Shown: positions 1 to 4,363, numbered from the stretch's first letter. The stretch is 6,003 nt of DNA from an uncultured bacterium (GCA_903870235.1 CAIQCA010000059.1:1-6003); one strand, 5' to 3'. Notes: a model not told the origin generated them from the sequence alone. Translations and numbers: made by a program.

Positions 1-96
1 AACTTTTACCCATTCCCAAACTGTTTTCCAGAAATTATTAGACGAAGACGACTGTTGCACTTTGTTTTCTTTTTCATTGTGCAATTCTGGGTTCAT
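1..96 (-). CDS. N-terminus of a divergent gene, possibly signal peptidase I (partial)
   Basis: Reading the minus strand from the ATG at 96-94 gives 32 open codons that run off the window edge. The first 21 or so residues are polar and low in complexity (Asn, Glu, Lys, Gln and a run of Ser). They are followed by NNFWKTVWEWVKV, an amphipathic Trp-rich stretch. Bacterial type I signal peptidases of CPR bacteria often start this way, with a polar tail and then an F-W-x(2)-[VI]-[WK]-x-[VW]-[VK] segment leading into the first membrane helix, but the catalytic part lies outside the window. Identity is therefore a guess. That it is a real gene is supported by the good minus-strand promoter ending just upstream and by its divergent arrangement with pth. 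It has no Shine-Dalgarno, and the predicted transcript start is only a few bases before the ATG, so the mRNA may be nearly leaderless. Confidence 0.5.
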   Translation of the reverse strand, partial: MNPELHNEKENKVQQSSSSNNFWKTVWEWVKV

Positions 97-105
97 ATTG
101 TGTGT

Positions 106-134
106 ATTGTAGTACGTAATCTCGTTTGACACAA
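106..134 (-). promoter_or_regulatory. Minus-strand promoter for the divergent partial gene
   Basis: On the minus strand there is TTGTGT (134-129), a 17-nt spacer, then TACAAT (111-106). This is a good sigma70-type -35/-10 pair. The expected transcript start is near 99, about three bases before the ATG at 96. Confidence 0.5.
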
Positions 135-160
135 TAGAAATTTACGTGTTTTTGTGTTTT

Positions 161-189
161 TTGCGTGTTTGAGAGACGAGTTGTATACT
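161..189 (+). promoter_or_regulatory. Promoter of pth
   Basis: TTGCGT (161-166), a 17-nt spacer, then TATACT (184-189) fit a sigma70 promoter. Transcription would start near 196, leaving a leader of roughly 20 nt without any Shine-Dalgarno before the ATG at 217. The promoter lies inside a possible longer reading frame that starts at 154, which argues against that upstream start. Confidence 0.55.
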
Positions 190-216
190 TCCATCATTAA
201 AATTAATTTAAAAATC

Positions 217-762
217 ATGCCTTACATCATCGCTGGCCTAGGAAATCCCGGAGAAGAATACGAAAACACTCGTCACAATACAGGACGTATAGTTTTGGAA
301 GTTATTGCAAAGGAATTTGGCGTTGAAGGTGATTTGATTGTAAGTGACTCCACCACCGGAGATTTTAAGTTTGATAAAAAACTCAAGGCTCATGTTGCTC
401 TGACAAAGATTGGTAAAGAAAAAGTCACTCTAGTGGCTCCGGACACGTTCATGAATCTTTCAGGTAAGACGATTGGTCAGTTGGTAAAGAGTATCAAGGC
501 TGCAGAGAAACTGGTTGTGATCTATGATGATTTTGCTTTGCCACTTGGTCGCATGAAAATATCTTTCAATAGAAGTTCTGGTGGTCACAATGGTGTAGAG
601 TCGATCATCAAAGCCGTGAAGACCGAAGCCTTTGTACGTATTCGTGTCGGCACAGCACCTGAGAAATCAAATGGCGACGCTAAGGTTCCACACGGAGACG
701 AAAAAGTTCTTAAGTTTATTTTGAGTAAATTTAAAGATGATGAAGTAAAAGTCTTGAAGTAA
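217..762 (+). CDS. pth: Peptidyl-tRNA hydrolase, with an in-frame TAA before the C-terminal helix
   Basis: Pth cleaves the ester bond of peptidyl-tRNAs that drop off ribosomes and so recycles tRNA in the cytoplasm. The start at 217 gives the family's exact N-terminus, MPYIIAGLGNPGEEY, with Asn10 and the catalytic His20 in TRHNTG. Other family residues are visible: Met79-Asn80 in TFMNLSGK, the Asp of VIYDDFALPLG (Asp104, equivalent to E. coli Asp93), and His124-Asn125 in SSGGHNG. An in-frame ATG-containing extension to 154 is rejected because it precedes the promoter and has no family similarity. The frame stops at TAA 760-762 after 181 codons. The typical Pth C-terminal helix nevertheless continues in the same frame to 846, so this is either a slightly truncated protein, a readthrough case or a sequence error. 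All catalytic residues lie before the stop, so the short form might keep some activity. Confidence 0.9.
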   Translation: MPYIIAGLGNPGEEYENTRHNTGRIVLEVIAKEFGVEGDLIVSDSTTGDFKFDKKLKAHVALTKIGKEKVTLVAPDTFMNLSGKTIGQLVKSIKAAEKLVVIYDDFALPLGRMKISFNRSSGGHNGVESIIKAVKTEAFVRIRVGTAPEKSNGDAKVPHGDEKVLKFILSKFKDDEVKVLK

Positions 763-846
763 GTTGCCAAGCGTGCGGCGGATGCTGTGGAAGTTTTAGT
801 CAAAGAGGGAAGAGAAAAAGCGATGAGTGTTTATAATGCGGGGTAA
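763..846 (+). other. In-frame remnant encoding the Pth C-terminal helix
   Basis: Directly after the TAA at 760-762 the same frame encodes 27 more residues, starting VAKRAADAVEVLVKEG and ending with REKAMSVYNAG and a TAA at 844-846. The pattern of Ala pairs, then G-x(3)-AM-x(2)-[FY]-N, is the standard end of bacterial Pth proteins. With codon 182 read as an amino acid the product would be 209 residues, within the family range. There is no further stop or frameshift, and the second stop sits shortly before the terminator, as a true gene end would. Confidence 0.75.
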
Positions 847-863
847 TCAGATTAATGGCAAAC

Positions 864-892
864 AAAAAAGCGCCCCTTAAGGACGCCTTTTT
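864..892. terminator. Bidirectional terminator between pth and the S1 gene
   Basis: A run of six A (864-869), an imperfect GC-rich hairpin (870-886, loop around 876-880, with one C-A mismatch and a bulged C) and a run of five T (888-892) form an intrinsic terminator that can work on both strands. It lies between the convergent ends of pth and the S1 gene and probably serves both. Confidence 0.65.
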
Positions 893-927
893 GTGTGACT
901 TTGTATTATGTACGCACTGCGTCTTTT

Positions 928-2184
928 CTATTTCTTCTCCCCAGTAAACGAGAGTGCCATCTTCTGTTCCTTAGCATCGAAGAGAGCAATCTTGAAGCTA
1001 TAGGTCTTACCAAGCTCCAAAGTCTTCTTTAACTTTTCTTCTGAACCGAATTCAGTGATGCGGACTAGTCCAGCAACGCCTTCCTCGATAGAAGCAAGGG
1101 CGCCATGACGATTGAATTTGATGATGACACCAGAAACTGTCATGTCCTTCTTATACTTCTTACCAGCTTCAACCCATGGATTGGTCTTGAGCTGTTTTAA
1201 TGATAGAGAAATCTTACCATCCTTGACCTCAATGATCTTGGCACGAACTTTCTGACCAACCTTGACGAATTGGCGAGGATCTTCAACAAGACCCCAGTCG
1301 ATTTCGGAGATATGAATCAGACCTTCCAAGTTTTCCTCGAGTTTGACGAAGACACCGAAATCAACAACACCGGTGACGGTACCATCGACCTCATCTCCGA
1401 CATCATACTTGCTGACAATCTTTTCTTTTTCTTTTTGTTCAGAACCCTTTTCTGAGAAGATAAGTTTTCCTTCCTTAGGATCGGCGGTAATGATCGAAAC
1501 TCCGATATGTGTTCCGACAAGTTTCTTCAACTCATCCAAAATCTTATCTCTGTCACCATCGGCGATACGAGGATAATGCTCAGCCTTGAGCTGTGAAGCT
1601 GGGAGGAATCCCATGATGCCTTGCCATTCGATAAGAAGACCACCTTTGTTGGCTTCTTTGACTGGAAGTTCGAGAACTTTCTTTTCTTTGATGGCGATTT
1701 CGGCTTCACTCCAGATAAGTGCTGTACGAGCCTCTTTGAGAGAGAGTTCGTAGTAACCATCCTTGTGGGCCATATCGACGATCTTGGCAGCGATAACGTC
1801 GCCAACATTGATCTTCTTTATAACGTCACGTGCGGTCATGAATTCACGACCGTAAATTATACCTGTACCAAATGGTGCGAGGTCAATATAGACAGCTGAC
1901 TTCTCAACCGCGATAACTGGACCTTCCACGAGGTCGCCGATTATCGGAGGATTCTTGGCACTAGCAGTCATAGTTCCCATGACTGTAACTTTTTCTTCCA
2001 CGACAACAGCCACCTTTCTCTTAGGTGAATTGGACTTTGTTAATGTAGAAGATTTACTTGATTTCTTCTTTGTGACGGTCTTTGTATCTGTAGCTTCGCC
2101 TGTGTCTATAGATGCTGATTCATCGATCTTCACATCATCAGACTTTTTCATGTGACCTAAAGTAGCCTTTAATTTATTGAACAT
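928..2184 (-). CDS. rpsA: S1-domain RNA-binding protein, ribosomal protein S1-like
   Basis: This 418-residue protein has four S1 (OB-fold) RNA-binding repeats at roughly residues 80-152, 165-247, 260-332 and 343-415. Repeat 3 is the most canonical: G-T-V-x-G-V-V-D-F-G-V-F-V-K-L near 268-282, then EGLIHISEI at 287-295 and a KISLSLK end. Repeat 2 has GFLPASQL, also typical of S1. Ribosomal S1 docks mRNA on the 30S subunit, which matters most for leaders without a Shine-Dalgarno, and several such leaders occur here. It is shorter than the six-repeat E. coli S1 (about 557 residues) but similar to the four-repeat forms of Firmicutes and CPR. The first 75 residues are a low-complexity Lys/Ser/Thr linker, likely disordered. 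A GGAG sits about 12 nt before the ATG, a weak binding site. A general S1-domain RNA-binding protein is the alternative reading. Confidence 0.85.
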   Translation of the reverse strand: MFNKLKATLGHMKKSDDVKIDESASIDTGEATDTKTVTKKKSSKSSTLTKSNSPKRKVAVVVEEKVTVMGTMTASAKNPPIIGDLVEGPVIAVEKSAVYIDLAPFGTGIIYGREFMTARDVIKKINVGDVIAAKIVDMAHKDGYYELSLKEARTALIWSEAEIAIKEKKVLELPVKEANKGGLLIEWQGIMGFLPASQLKAEHYPRIADGDRDKILDELKKLVGTHIGVSIITADPKEGKLIFSEKGSEQKEKEKIVSKYDVGDEVDGTVTGVVDFGVFVKLEENLEGLIHISEIDWGLVEDPRQFVKVGQKVRAKIIEVKDGKISLSLKQLKTNPWVEAGKKYKKDMTVSGVIIKFNRHGALASIEEGVAGLVRITEFGSEEKLKKTLELGKTYSFKIALFDAKEQKMALSFTGEKK

Positions 2185-2207
2185 TTGTGTGACGCGCTCC
2201 GCTTTTT

Positions 2208-2236
2208 AAATTAATAAGACCGAGATAGCGCTCCAA
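2208..2236 (-). promoter_or_regulatory. Possible promoter of the S1 gene
   Basis: On the minus strand TTGGAG (2236-2231), a 17-nt spacer and TAATTT (2213-2208) form a moderate sigma70-like pair. The transcript would start near 2201, giving a leader of roughly 17 nt. The -10 is not strong, so this is tentative. Confidence 0.35.
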
Positions 2237-2325
2237 TGAGCCGAAATATCCGGTGTAAATTGCGGGATAACGCGAAATTTGTAATGACTAACACTCTCCT
2301 AACTGCGGCTCAATATAGCCTATTG

Positions 2326-2354
2326 TTGTCATTTTGTCTAGGAAAGTGTAGATT
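2326..2354 (+). promoter_or_regulatory. Promoter of the first small paralog gene
   Basis: TTGTCA (2326-2331), a 17-nt spacer and TAGATT (2349-2354) precede the ribosome binding site by a few bases. The rest of the divergent intergenic region (2237-2325) shows only a 7-bp inverted repeat, TGAGCCG (2237-2243) against CGGCTCA (2306-2312), of unknown meaning. Confidence 0.45.
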
Positions 2355-2361
2355 GTAAATT

Positions 2362-2373
2362 AGAAGGAGGTGA
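2362..2373 (+). promoter_or_regulatory. Near-perfect Shine-Dalgarno of the first paralog
   Basis: AGAAGGAGGTGA matches the 16S rRNA anti-Shine-Dalgarno almost end to end, and the GGAGG core is 7 nt from the ATG at 2378. This fixes the start. It stands out because pth, the metallo-beta-lactamase-fold gene, both small downstream genes and gyrA have no such site. Confidence 0.9.
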
Positions 2374-2377
2374 AAAA

Positions 2378-2770
2378 ATGAAACATACCGATGCTTTTCG
2401 TATTGCTTTGGACCTTTTGGAATTCAGAAAGGGAATACATGCTCTGGCAGACATTGTTGATAGCTTGGATACTGGTCTTACGCTCGTGTTTCGGAATCCT
2501 GATGGGACTGAACGCGAAGCCAAGATTTCACAAATAAATCAAGACGAGAGTGCGGTATCTATATGCGACTGCCATTCGGTGGATGTTGTGCCTGTAGTGC
2601 CGACGAATAGAGAAGATTTCAGAAAGTGGTATGAAGCTTGGTCTAAGACTCCTCAGTGTCATCACTGCAATTTGCCGAGCGACTTTCGACCATCAGATTG
2701 TCAAATCGAAAAATTGTGGCATGTGATACATGATCCGATTTCACCGAGCCCCAATCCCTCTCATGGGTGA
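2378..2770 (+). CDS. Small Cys/Trp protein, paralog A (unknown function)
   Basis: I do not recognise this 130-residue soluble protein. It has no signal peptide or membrane segment. Residues 6-32 look like a helix (DAFRIALDLLEF, then LADIVDSL). They are followed by a short beta-like stretch (TGLTLVF, then AKISQIN) and the core: CDCH (63-66), P75, F81, W84, a CHHC pair (94-97), C108, and LWHVIHDP (113-120). Five Cys and several His in this spacing would suit a metal site. Paralog C shares nearly every landmark, including LADIVDSL versus LANFIDSI, C-x-CH, P-T-x(4)-[FL]-x(2)-W and LWHx[VI]HDP. Paralog B shares the second half. The gene stands alone with its own promoter, a strong Shine-Dalgarno and a terminator. 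The C-terminal tail after HDP is short and Pro/Ser-rich. The gene is very likely real; no function is claimed. Confidence 0.8.
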   Translation: MKHTDAFRIALDLLEFRKGIHALADIVDSLDTGLTLVFRNPDGTEREAKISQINQDESAVSICDCHSVDVVPVVPTNREDFRKWYEAWSKTPQCHHCNLPSDFRPSDCQIEKLWHVIHDPISPSPNPSHG

Positions 2771-2796
2771 GGCTATATCGTTCGTTTTCCGGTAGC

Positions 2797-2826
2797 GCGC
2801 ATCTCTCGTTGAGGTGCGCATTTTTT
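2797..2826 (+). terminator. Intrinsic terminator after paralog A
   Basis: A 9-bp stem (GCGCATCTC 2797-2805 with GAGGTGCGC 2811-2819, one T-G wobble), a 5-nt loop and six T (2821-2826) form a classic intrinsic terminator. Confidence 0.85.
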
Positions 2827-2827
2827 A

Positions 2828-2855
2828 TTGACATATATGGCAAATAAGTTAGGCT
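2828..2855 (+). promoter_or_regulatory. Possible promoter of paralog B
   Basis: A perfect TTGACA (2828-2833) starts two bases after the T-run of the preceding terminator. At 16-nt spacing the -10 would be TAGGCT (2850-2855), which is weak. The better-looking TATATT (2857-2862) is 23 nt away, too far for a usual promoter. Confidence 0.35.
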
Positions 2856-2878
2856 CTATATTAGAAAGTGAGAGCTAA

Positions 2879-3268
2879 ATGAAAAAACACAAGAAAGCTG
2901 ACAAATGTAAGTTCGGCTGCTGTCGCGGCGTCAAGCAAATGGCTCGACCGAAGACGGCTGATGAATATCTTGAATGGTTCAAGCGATACTTTACTATCTT
3001 TTCCCCAACAGGTGCAGATCCGGAGAAACATTCCTTCTTCCAACTTCCCAAGGGAATGGTTGCTGAAGTAGTCGGAGCTCTATGGAATGCGGTTCACGGA
3101 AGGCCCCTGGTTCGCGCTTCGAGAAAAAAAGAACGAGCTCAATTTGGTAAAGATGGAAGAATTGGCGACAAGCCTGAAAGACGAAATGCAAGACGGGATA
3201 AAGAGATCCTTCGCACCGATAGGCGAACTGACAAAATGATCGATGGGTATTTAGCGCTAGTTAGGTAG
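2879..3268 (+). CDS. Small Cys/Trp protein, paralog B, with a basic C-terminal tail (unknown function)
   Basis: This 129-residue, very basic protein is not recognised by name. It begins almost at the shared core: C10, C14-C15, P24, Y30, W33, then FFQLP (53-57), and LWNAVHGRP (68-76), which matches LWHAVHDP of paralog C. It lacks the roughly 60-80 residue N-terminal region of A and C. Its first residues, KCKFGCCRG, instead resemble the KC-x(6)-CRRG start of paralog C, as if the middle had been deleted. After the LW-x(3)-H motif comes a tail of about 50 residues, dense in Arg and Lys (for example ERRNARRDKEI), absent from A and C and plausible for nucleic-acid binding. The Shine-Dalgarno is weak (AGAAAGTGAG about 8 nt upstream). 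It has its own terminator. Real gene likely; function unknown. Confidence 0.7.
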   Translation: MKKHKKADKCKFGCCRGVKQMARPKTADEYLEWFKRYFTIFSPTGADPEKHSFFQLPKGMVAEVVGALWNAVHGRPLVRASRKKERAQFGKDGRIGDKPERRNARRDKEILRTDRRTDKMIDGYLALVR

Positions 3269-3276
3269 CGCACGTG

Positions 3277-3311
3277 ACGCCACCCTCAGTGAATATTGGT
3301 GGCGTTTTTTT
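3277..3311 (+). terminator. Intrinsic terminator after paralog B
   Basis: An 8-bp perfect stem (ACGCCACC 3277-3284 with GGTGGCGT 3298-3305), a 13-nt loop and seven T (3305-3311) directly follow the stop of paralog B. Confidence 0.85.
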
Positions 3312-3339
3312 GTTGAGAATATTATTGTAAACTATGAAT

Positions 3340-3408
3340 GTCGATAAATTCTCGACTGGTGGGACAAAAATCTAGATGACACGAGCCCCTCTGGGGGCTT
3401 TTGTGTTT
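3340..3408 (+). ncRNA. Structured RNA element, copy 1, ending in a terminator
   Basis: The core 3340-3362 folds as stem GTCGA/TCGAC with a 7-nt loop, followed by TGGTGG. It is 21/23 identical to copy 2 at 4204-4226. A short linker leads to a terminator: AGCCCC (3384-3389), loop TCTG, GGGGCT (3394-3399), then TTTTGTGTTT, with outer ACAC/GTGT pairing. No reading frame explains the conservation. I see no convincing promoter just upstream (TTGAGA at 3313 lacks a good -10). It could be a small RNA or a leader element that ends transcription ahead of paralog C. The family is not one I recognise. Confidence 0.5.
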
Positions 3409-3421
3409 ATAACCTATCTTA

Positions 3422-3450
3422 TTGATTTATTAAAGTCTCGGGTGTAATGT
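3422..3450 (+). promoter_or_regulatory. Possible promoter of paralog C
   Basis: TTGATT (3422-3427) with TAATGT at 17-nt spacing (3445-3450), or TGTAAT at 15 nt (3443-3448), would start transcription shortly before the ribosome binding site of paralog C. Neither pairing is strong. Confidence 0.3.
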
Positions 3451-3460
3451 GGGTTTAGAA

Positions 3461-3469
3461 AAGGAGATG
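3461..3469 (+). promoter_or_regulatory. Strong Shine-Dalgarno of paralog C
   Basis: AAGGAGATG has its GGAG core 7 nt before the ATG at 3474, an ideal spacing. This supports the chosen start and repeats the strong-site pattern of paralog A. Confidence 0.85.
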
Positions 3470-3473
3470 TAAT

Positions 3474-3956
3474 ATGCACGGAAAATCAGTTAAATGTCGG
3501 GTGGTTAAACCACGATGTCGGCGAGGGTTGCATAAGACTCAGAACGGATTTCTTGATGAGGTAATCAAGACTATGCGGGACCGTCGTCAGACAAGCTTCC
3601 TTGCTAACTTCATTGATAGCATTGCTCGCGAATCAGATTACGGGAGCACGATACTGGTGTGCTCTAAGGATAGCAAGAAGAAAGTTCTAAAAGTTCCCAG
3701 TGTCGGATTACGTTTGAAGAACGGTCCAGTGCCGCTTTGTCATTGCCATGCACTCGGATCACATCCGAAGTTACCCACGACAGACGCTGGACTCAAGTTG
3801 TGGTGTGTCGGATTCCGTAGGCAATTAGGTTTACTGGATCAGATGTGTTTGTTTACGGTAGGTCCGCTCATGCCTAGCGGATCTTTCAAAAGGGATATCG
3901 CCATTGAACTGTGGCATGCGGTACATGATCCGCTTCCTGATGAGATGTTGAAGTAG
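3474..3956 (+). CDS. Small Cys/Trp protein, paralog C (unknown function)
   Basis: This 160-residue soluble protein is not recognised by name. It has a basic, Cys-containing N-terminus (C8, C15, several Arg and Lys), then a helix-like region with GFLDEVI (25-31) and SFLANFIDSI (41-50). A short beta-like stretch (STILVC) follows. The core has CHCH (89-92), P101-T102, L107, W110, C125 and LWHAVHDPLP (146-155). From residue 25 on it lines up with paralog A along its full length: C-x-CH, nine residues to P, nine more to W, and the LWHx[VI]HDP end. The region between W110 and LW is 7 residues longer than in A, and the CHHC pair of A is not kept, so only the CxCH pair and the last His are common to A and C. 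Own Shine-Dalgarno and terminator. Function unknown; a metal-binding or nucleic-acid-binding role is only inference. Confidence 0.8.
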   Translation: MHGKSVKCRVVKPRCRRGLHKTQNGFLDEVIKTMRDRRQTSFLANFIDSIARESDYGSTILVCSKDSKKKVLKVPSVGLRLKNGPVPLCHCHALGSHPKLPTTDAGLKLWCVGFRRQLGLLDQMCLFTVGPLMPSGSFKRDIAIELWHAVHDPLPDEMLK

Positions 3957-3965
3957 TTTGTTTTC

Positions 3966-3991
3966 AAACCCGCATCGGCGCGGGTTTTTTT
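3966..3991 (+). terminator. Intrinsic terminator after paralog C
   Basis: An 8-bp stem (AAACCCGC 3966-3973 with GCGGGTTT 3980-3987), a 6-nt loop and seven T (3985-3991) lie just after the stop codon. Confidence 0.85.
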
Positions 3992-4071
3992 GTTGCTTCT
4001 TGAAAGATACTTGTGCAGTTTTTCACAAATATTTATCTTAAGTTTTATTTCAGTGATTTATTATTTATTTT
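3992..4071 (+). promoter_or_regulatory. AT-rich gap with a possible promoter for the tRNA-like gene
   Basis: No gene is visible here. TTGTGC (4011-4016), a 17-nt spacer and TATCTT (4034-4039) could be a weak promoter for the structured RNA downstream. A small inverted repeat, TTGTG (4011-4015) and CACAA (4024-4028), overlaps it and might be an operator or chance. Confidence 0.25.
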
Positions 4072-4092
4072 ACGGAAGTCCTGAGCTTCCGT
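4072..4092 (+). other. Perfect hairpin abutting the tRNA-like element
   Basis: ACGGAAG (4072-4078) and CTTCCGT (4086-4092) form a perfect 7-bp stem around a 7-nt loop, TCCTGAG. The stem ends exactly one base before the first base of the tRNA-like acceptor stem, so the two helices could stack. There is no T-run, so it is not a terminator. Confidence 0.6.
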
Positions 4093-4161
4093 GGGCACAG
4101 AACGGTATCTGTATCTCATCTTACCAGTGAGATGTATGGGGTTCGACTCCCCATGTGTCCA
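4093..4161 (+). tRNA. tRNA-like cloverleaf, anticodon UAC (Val-like), reduced D-arm
   Basis: The acceptor stem GGGCACA (4093-4099) pairs with TGTGTCC (4154-4160) over all 7 bp, with a G-U at the third pair, followed by discriminator A. The T-arm is perfect: TGGGG, loop TTCGACT, CCCCA. The anticodon stem CTCAT/GTGAG (one T-G pair) holds a 7-nt loop, CTTACCA, reading UAC (Val); a sixth T-A pair can extend the stem. The base after the anticodon is C, where a purine is usual. The variable loop is 5 nt. The D-region is only 15 nt instead of about 19, with at best a 3-bp stem (ACG/TGT, loop GTATC). CCA is not encoded. It may be a divergent tRNA, a decayed one, or a tRNA-mimicking domain of a larger RNA. 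Confidence 0.5.
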
Positions 4162-4168
4162 AGACATA

Positions 4169-4196
4169 TTGACATCATTGATCGGTTTGCTAGACT
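4169..4196 (+). promoter_or_regulatory. Strong promoter for structured RNA copy 2
   Basis: A perfect TTGACA (4169-4174), a 16-nt spacer and TAGACT (4191-4196), preceded by an extended TG (4188-4189), form one of the best promoters in the window. The transcript would start near 4203, exactly at the start of the conserved RNA core. Confidence 0.65.
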
Positions 4197-4202
4197 TTAC
4201 GG

Positions 4203-4312
4203 TGTCGATTAATACTCGACTGGTGGATGCACGAGGACGCAAGTCCTAGCCCTAATCTCTTCAAAGAGATTTTCACTGGTAACACAACCCTGCTTCGGCG
4301 GGTTTTGTGTTT
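4203..4312 (+). ncRNA. Structured non-coding RNA, copy 2, about 110 nt
   Basis: The element has its own promoter and terminator and contains no credible reading frame. In order it holds hairpin GTCGA/TCGAC with a 7-nt loop (4204-4220), the conserved TGGTGG, a hairpin AGGAC-GCAA-GTCCT with a GNRA tetraloop (4234-4247), a 6-bp hairpin AATCTC/GAGATT (4254-4271), and the terminator at 4281-4312. The first 23 nt match copy 1 at 21 positions; the rest differs. It is not recognisable as 5S rRNA, SRP RNA, tmRNA, RNase P RNA or 6S RNA. It may be a small RNA, or a regulatory leader. Confidence 0.6.
4281..4312 (+). terminator. Terminator of RNA copy 2
   Basis: Stem AACACAA-CCC-GC pairs with GC-GGG-TTGTGTT, with a bulged T on the left and two on the right. 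It is capped by a very stable C(UUCG)G tetraloop (4293-4298), and the 3' arm is T-rich. Copy 1 ends in a similar TTTTGTGTTTAT. Confidence 0.7.
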
Positions 4313-4354
4313 ATGGCCAAGTCTATTAAACCCCTAGCGACGTCATCATATTTA

Positions 4355-4363
4355 TGCTAAATT
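4355..4363 (+). promoter_or_regulatory. Extended -10 of the metallo-beta-lactamase-fold gene
   Basis: TGCTAAATT is an extended -10 element without a clear -35. It would place the transcript start at about 4370, right at the ATG (4371), which implies a leaderless mRNA. No Shine-Dalgarno is present. Confidence 0.4.

Noticed and set aside
55..84. Inverted repeat TTGCAC / GTGCAA with an 18-nt gap as an operator
   Set aside because: It falls inside the coding sequence of the leftward partial gene; a 6-bp repeat at that distance is expected by chance.
154..216. Longer N-terminus for pth starting at ATG 154
   Set aside because: It lies before and across the promoter at 161-189, has no similarity to Pth, and the ATG at 217 gives the exact family start.
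760..846. Recoded genetic code explaining the pth TAA
   Set aside because: TAA, TAG and TGA all end other well-defined genes here right before terminators, so a general reassignment is not supported.
1270..1899. Open frames opposite or overlapping the S1 gene
   Set aside because: They are shadow frames of a well-supported S1-repeat protein, without their own ribosome sites or recognisable content.
4045..4242. A 65-aa minus-strand reading frame over the tRNA-like and RNA region
   Set aside because: It runs antisense through the cloverleaf and hairpins, has no ribosome site and no recognisable protein features; the RNA structures explain the sequence.
3340..4312. CRISPR repeats or a known RNA (5S, SRP, tmRNA, 6S, common riboswitches)
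   Set aside because: Only two copies, 864 bp apart and flanking a gene, are not an array. None of the hallmark sequences of those RNAs is present.
2378..4320. Integron cassette array (attC-like sites after each small gene)
   Set aside because: The hairpins after each gene are T-tailed terminators that differ in sequence; the conserved attC core boundaries are not seen and there is no integrase in view.
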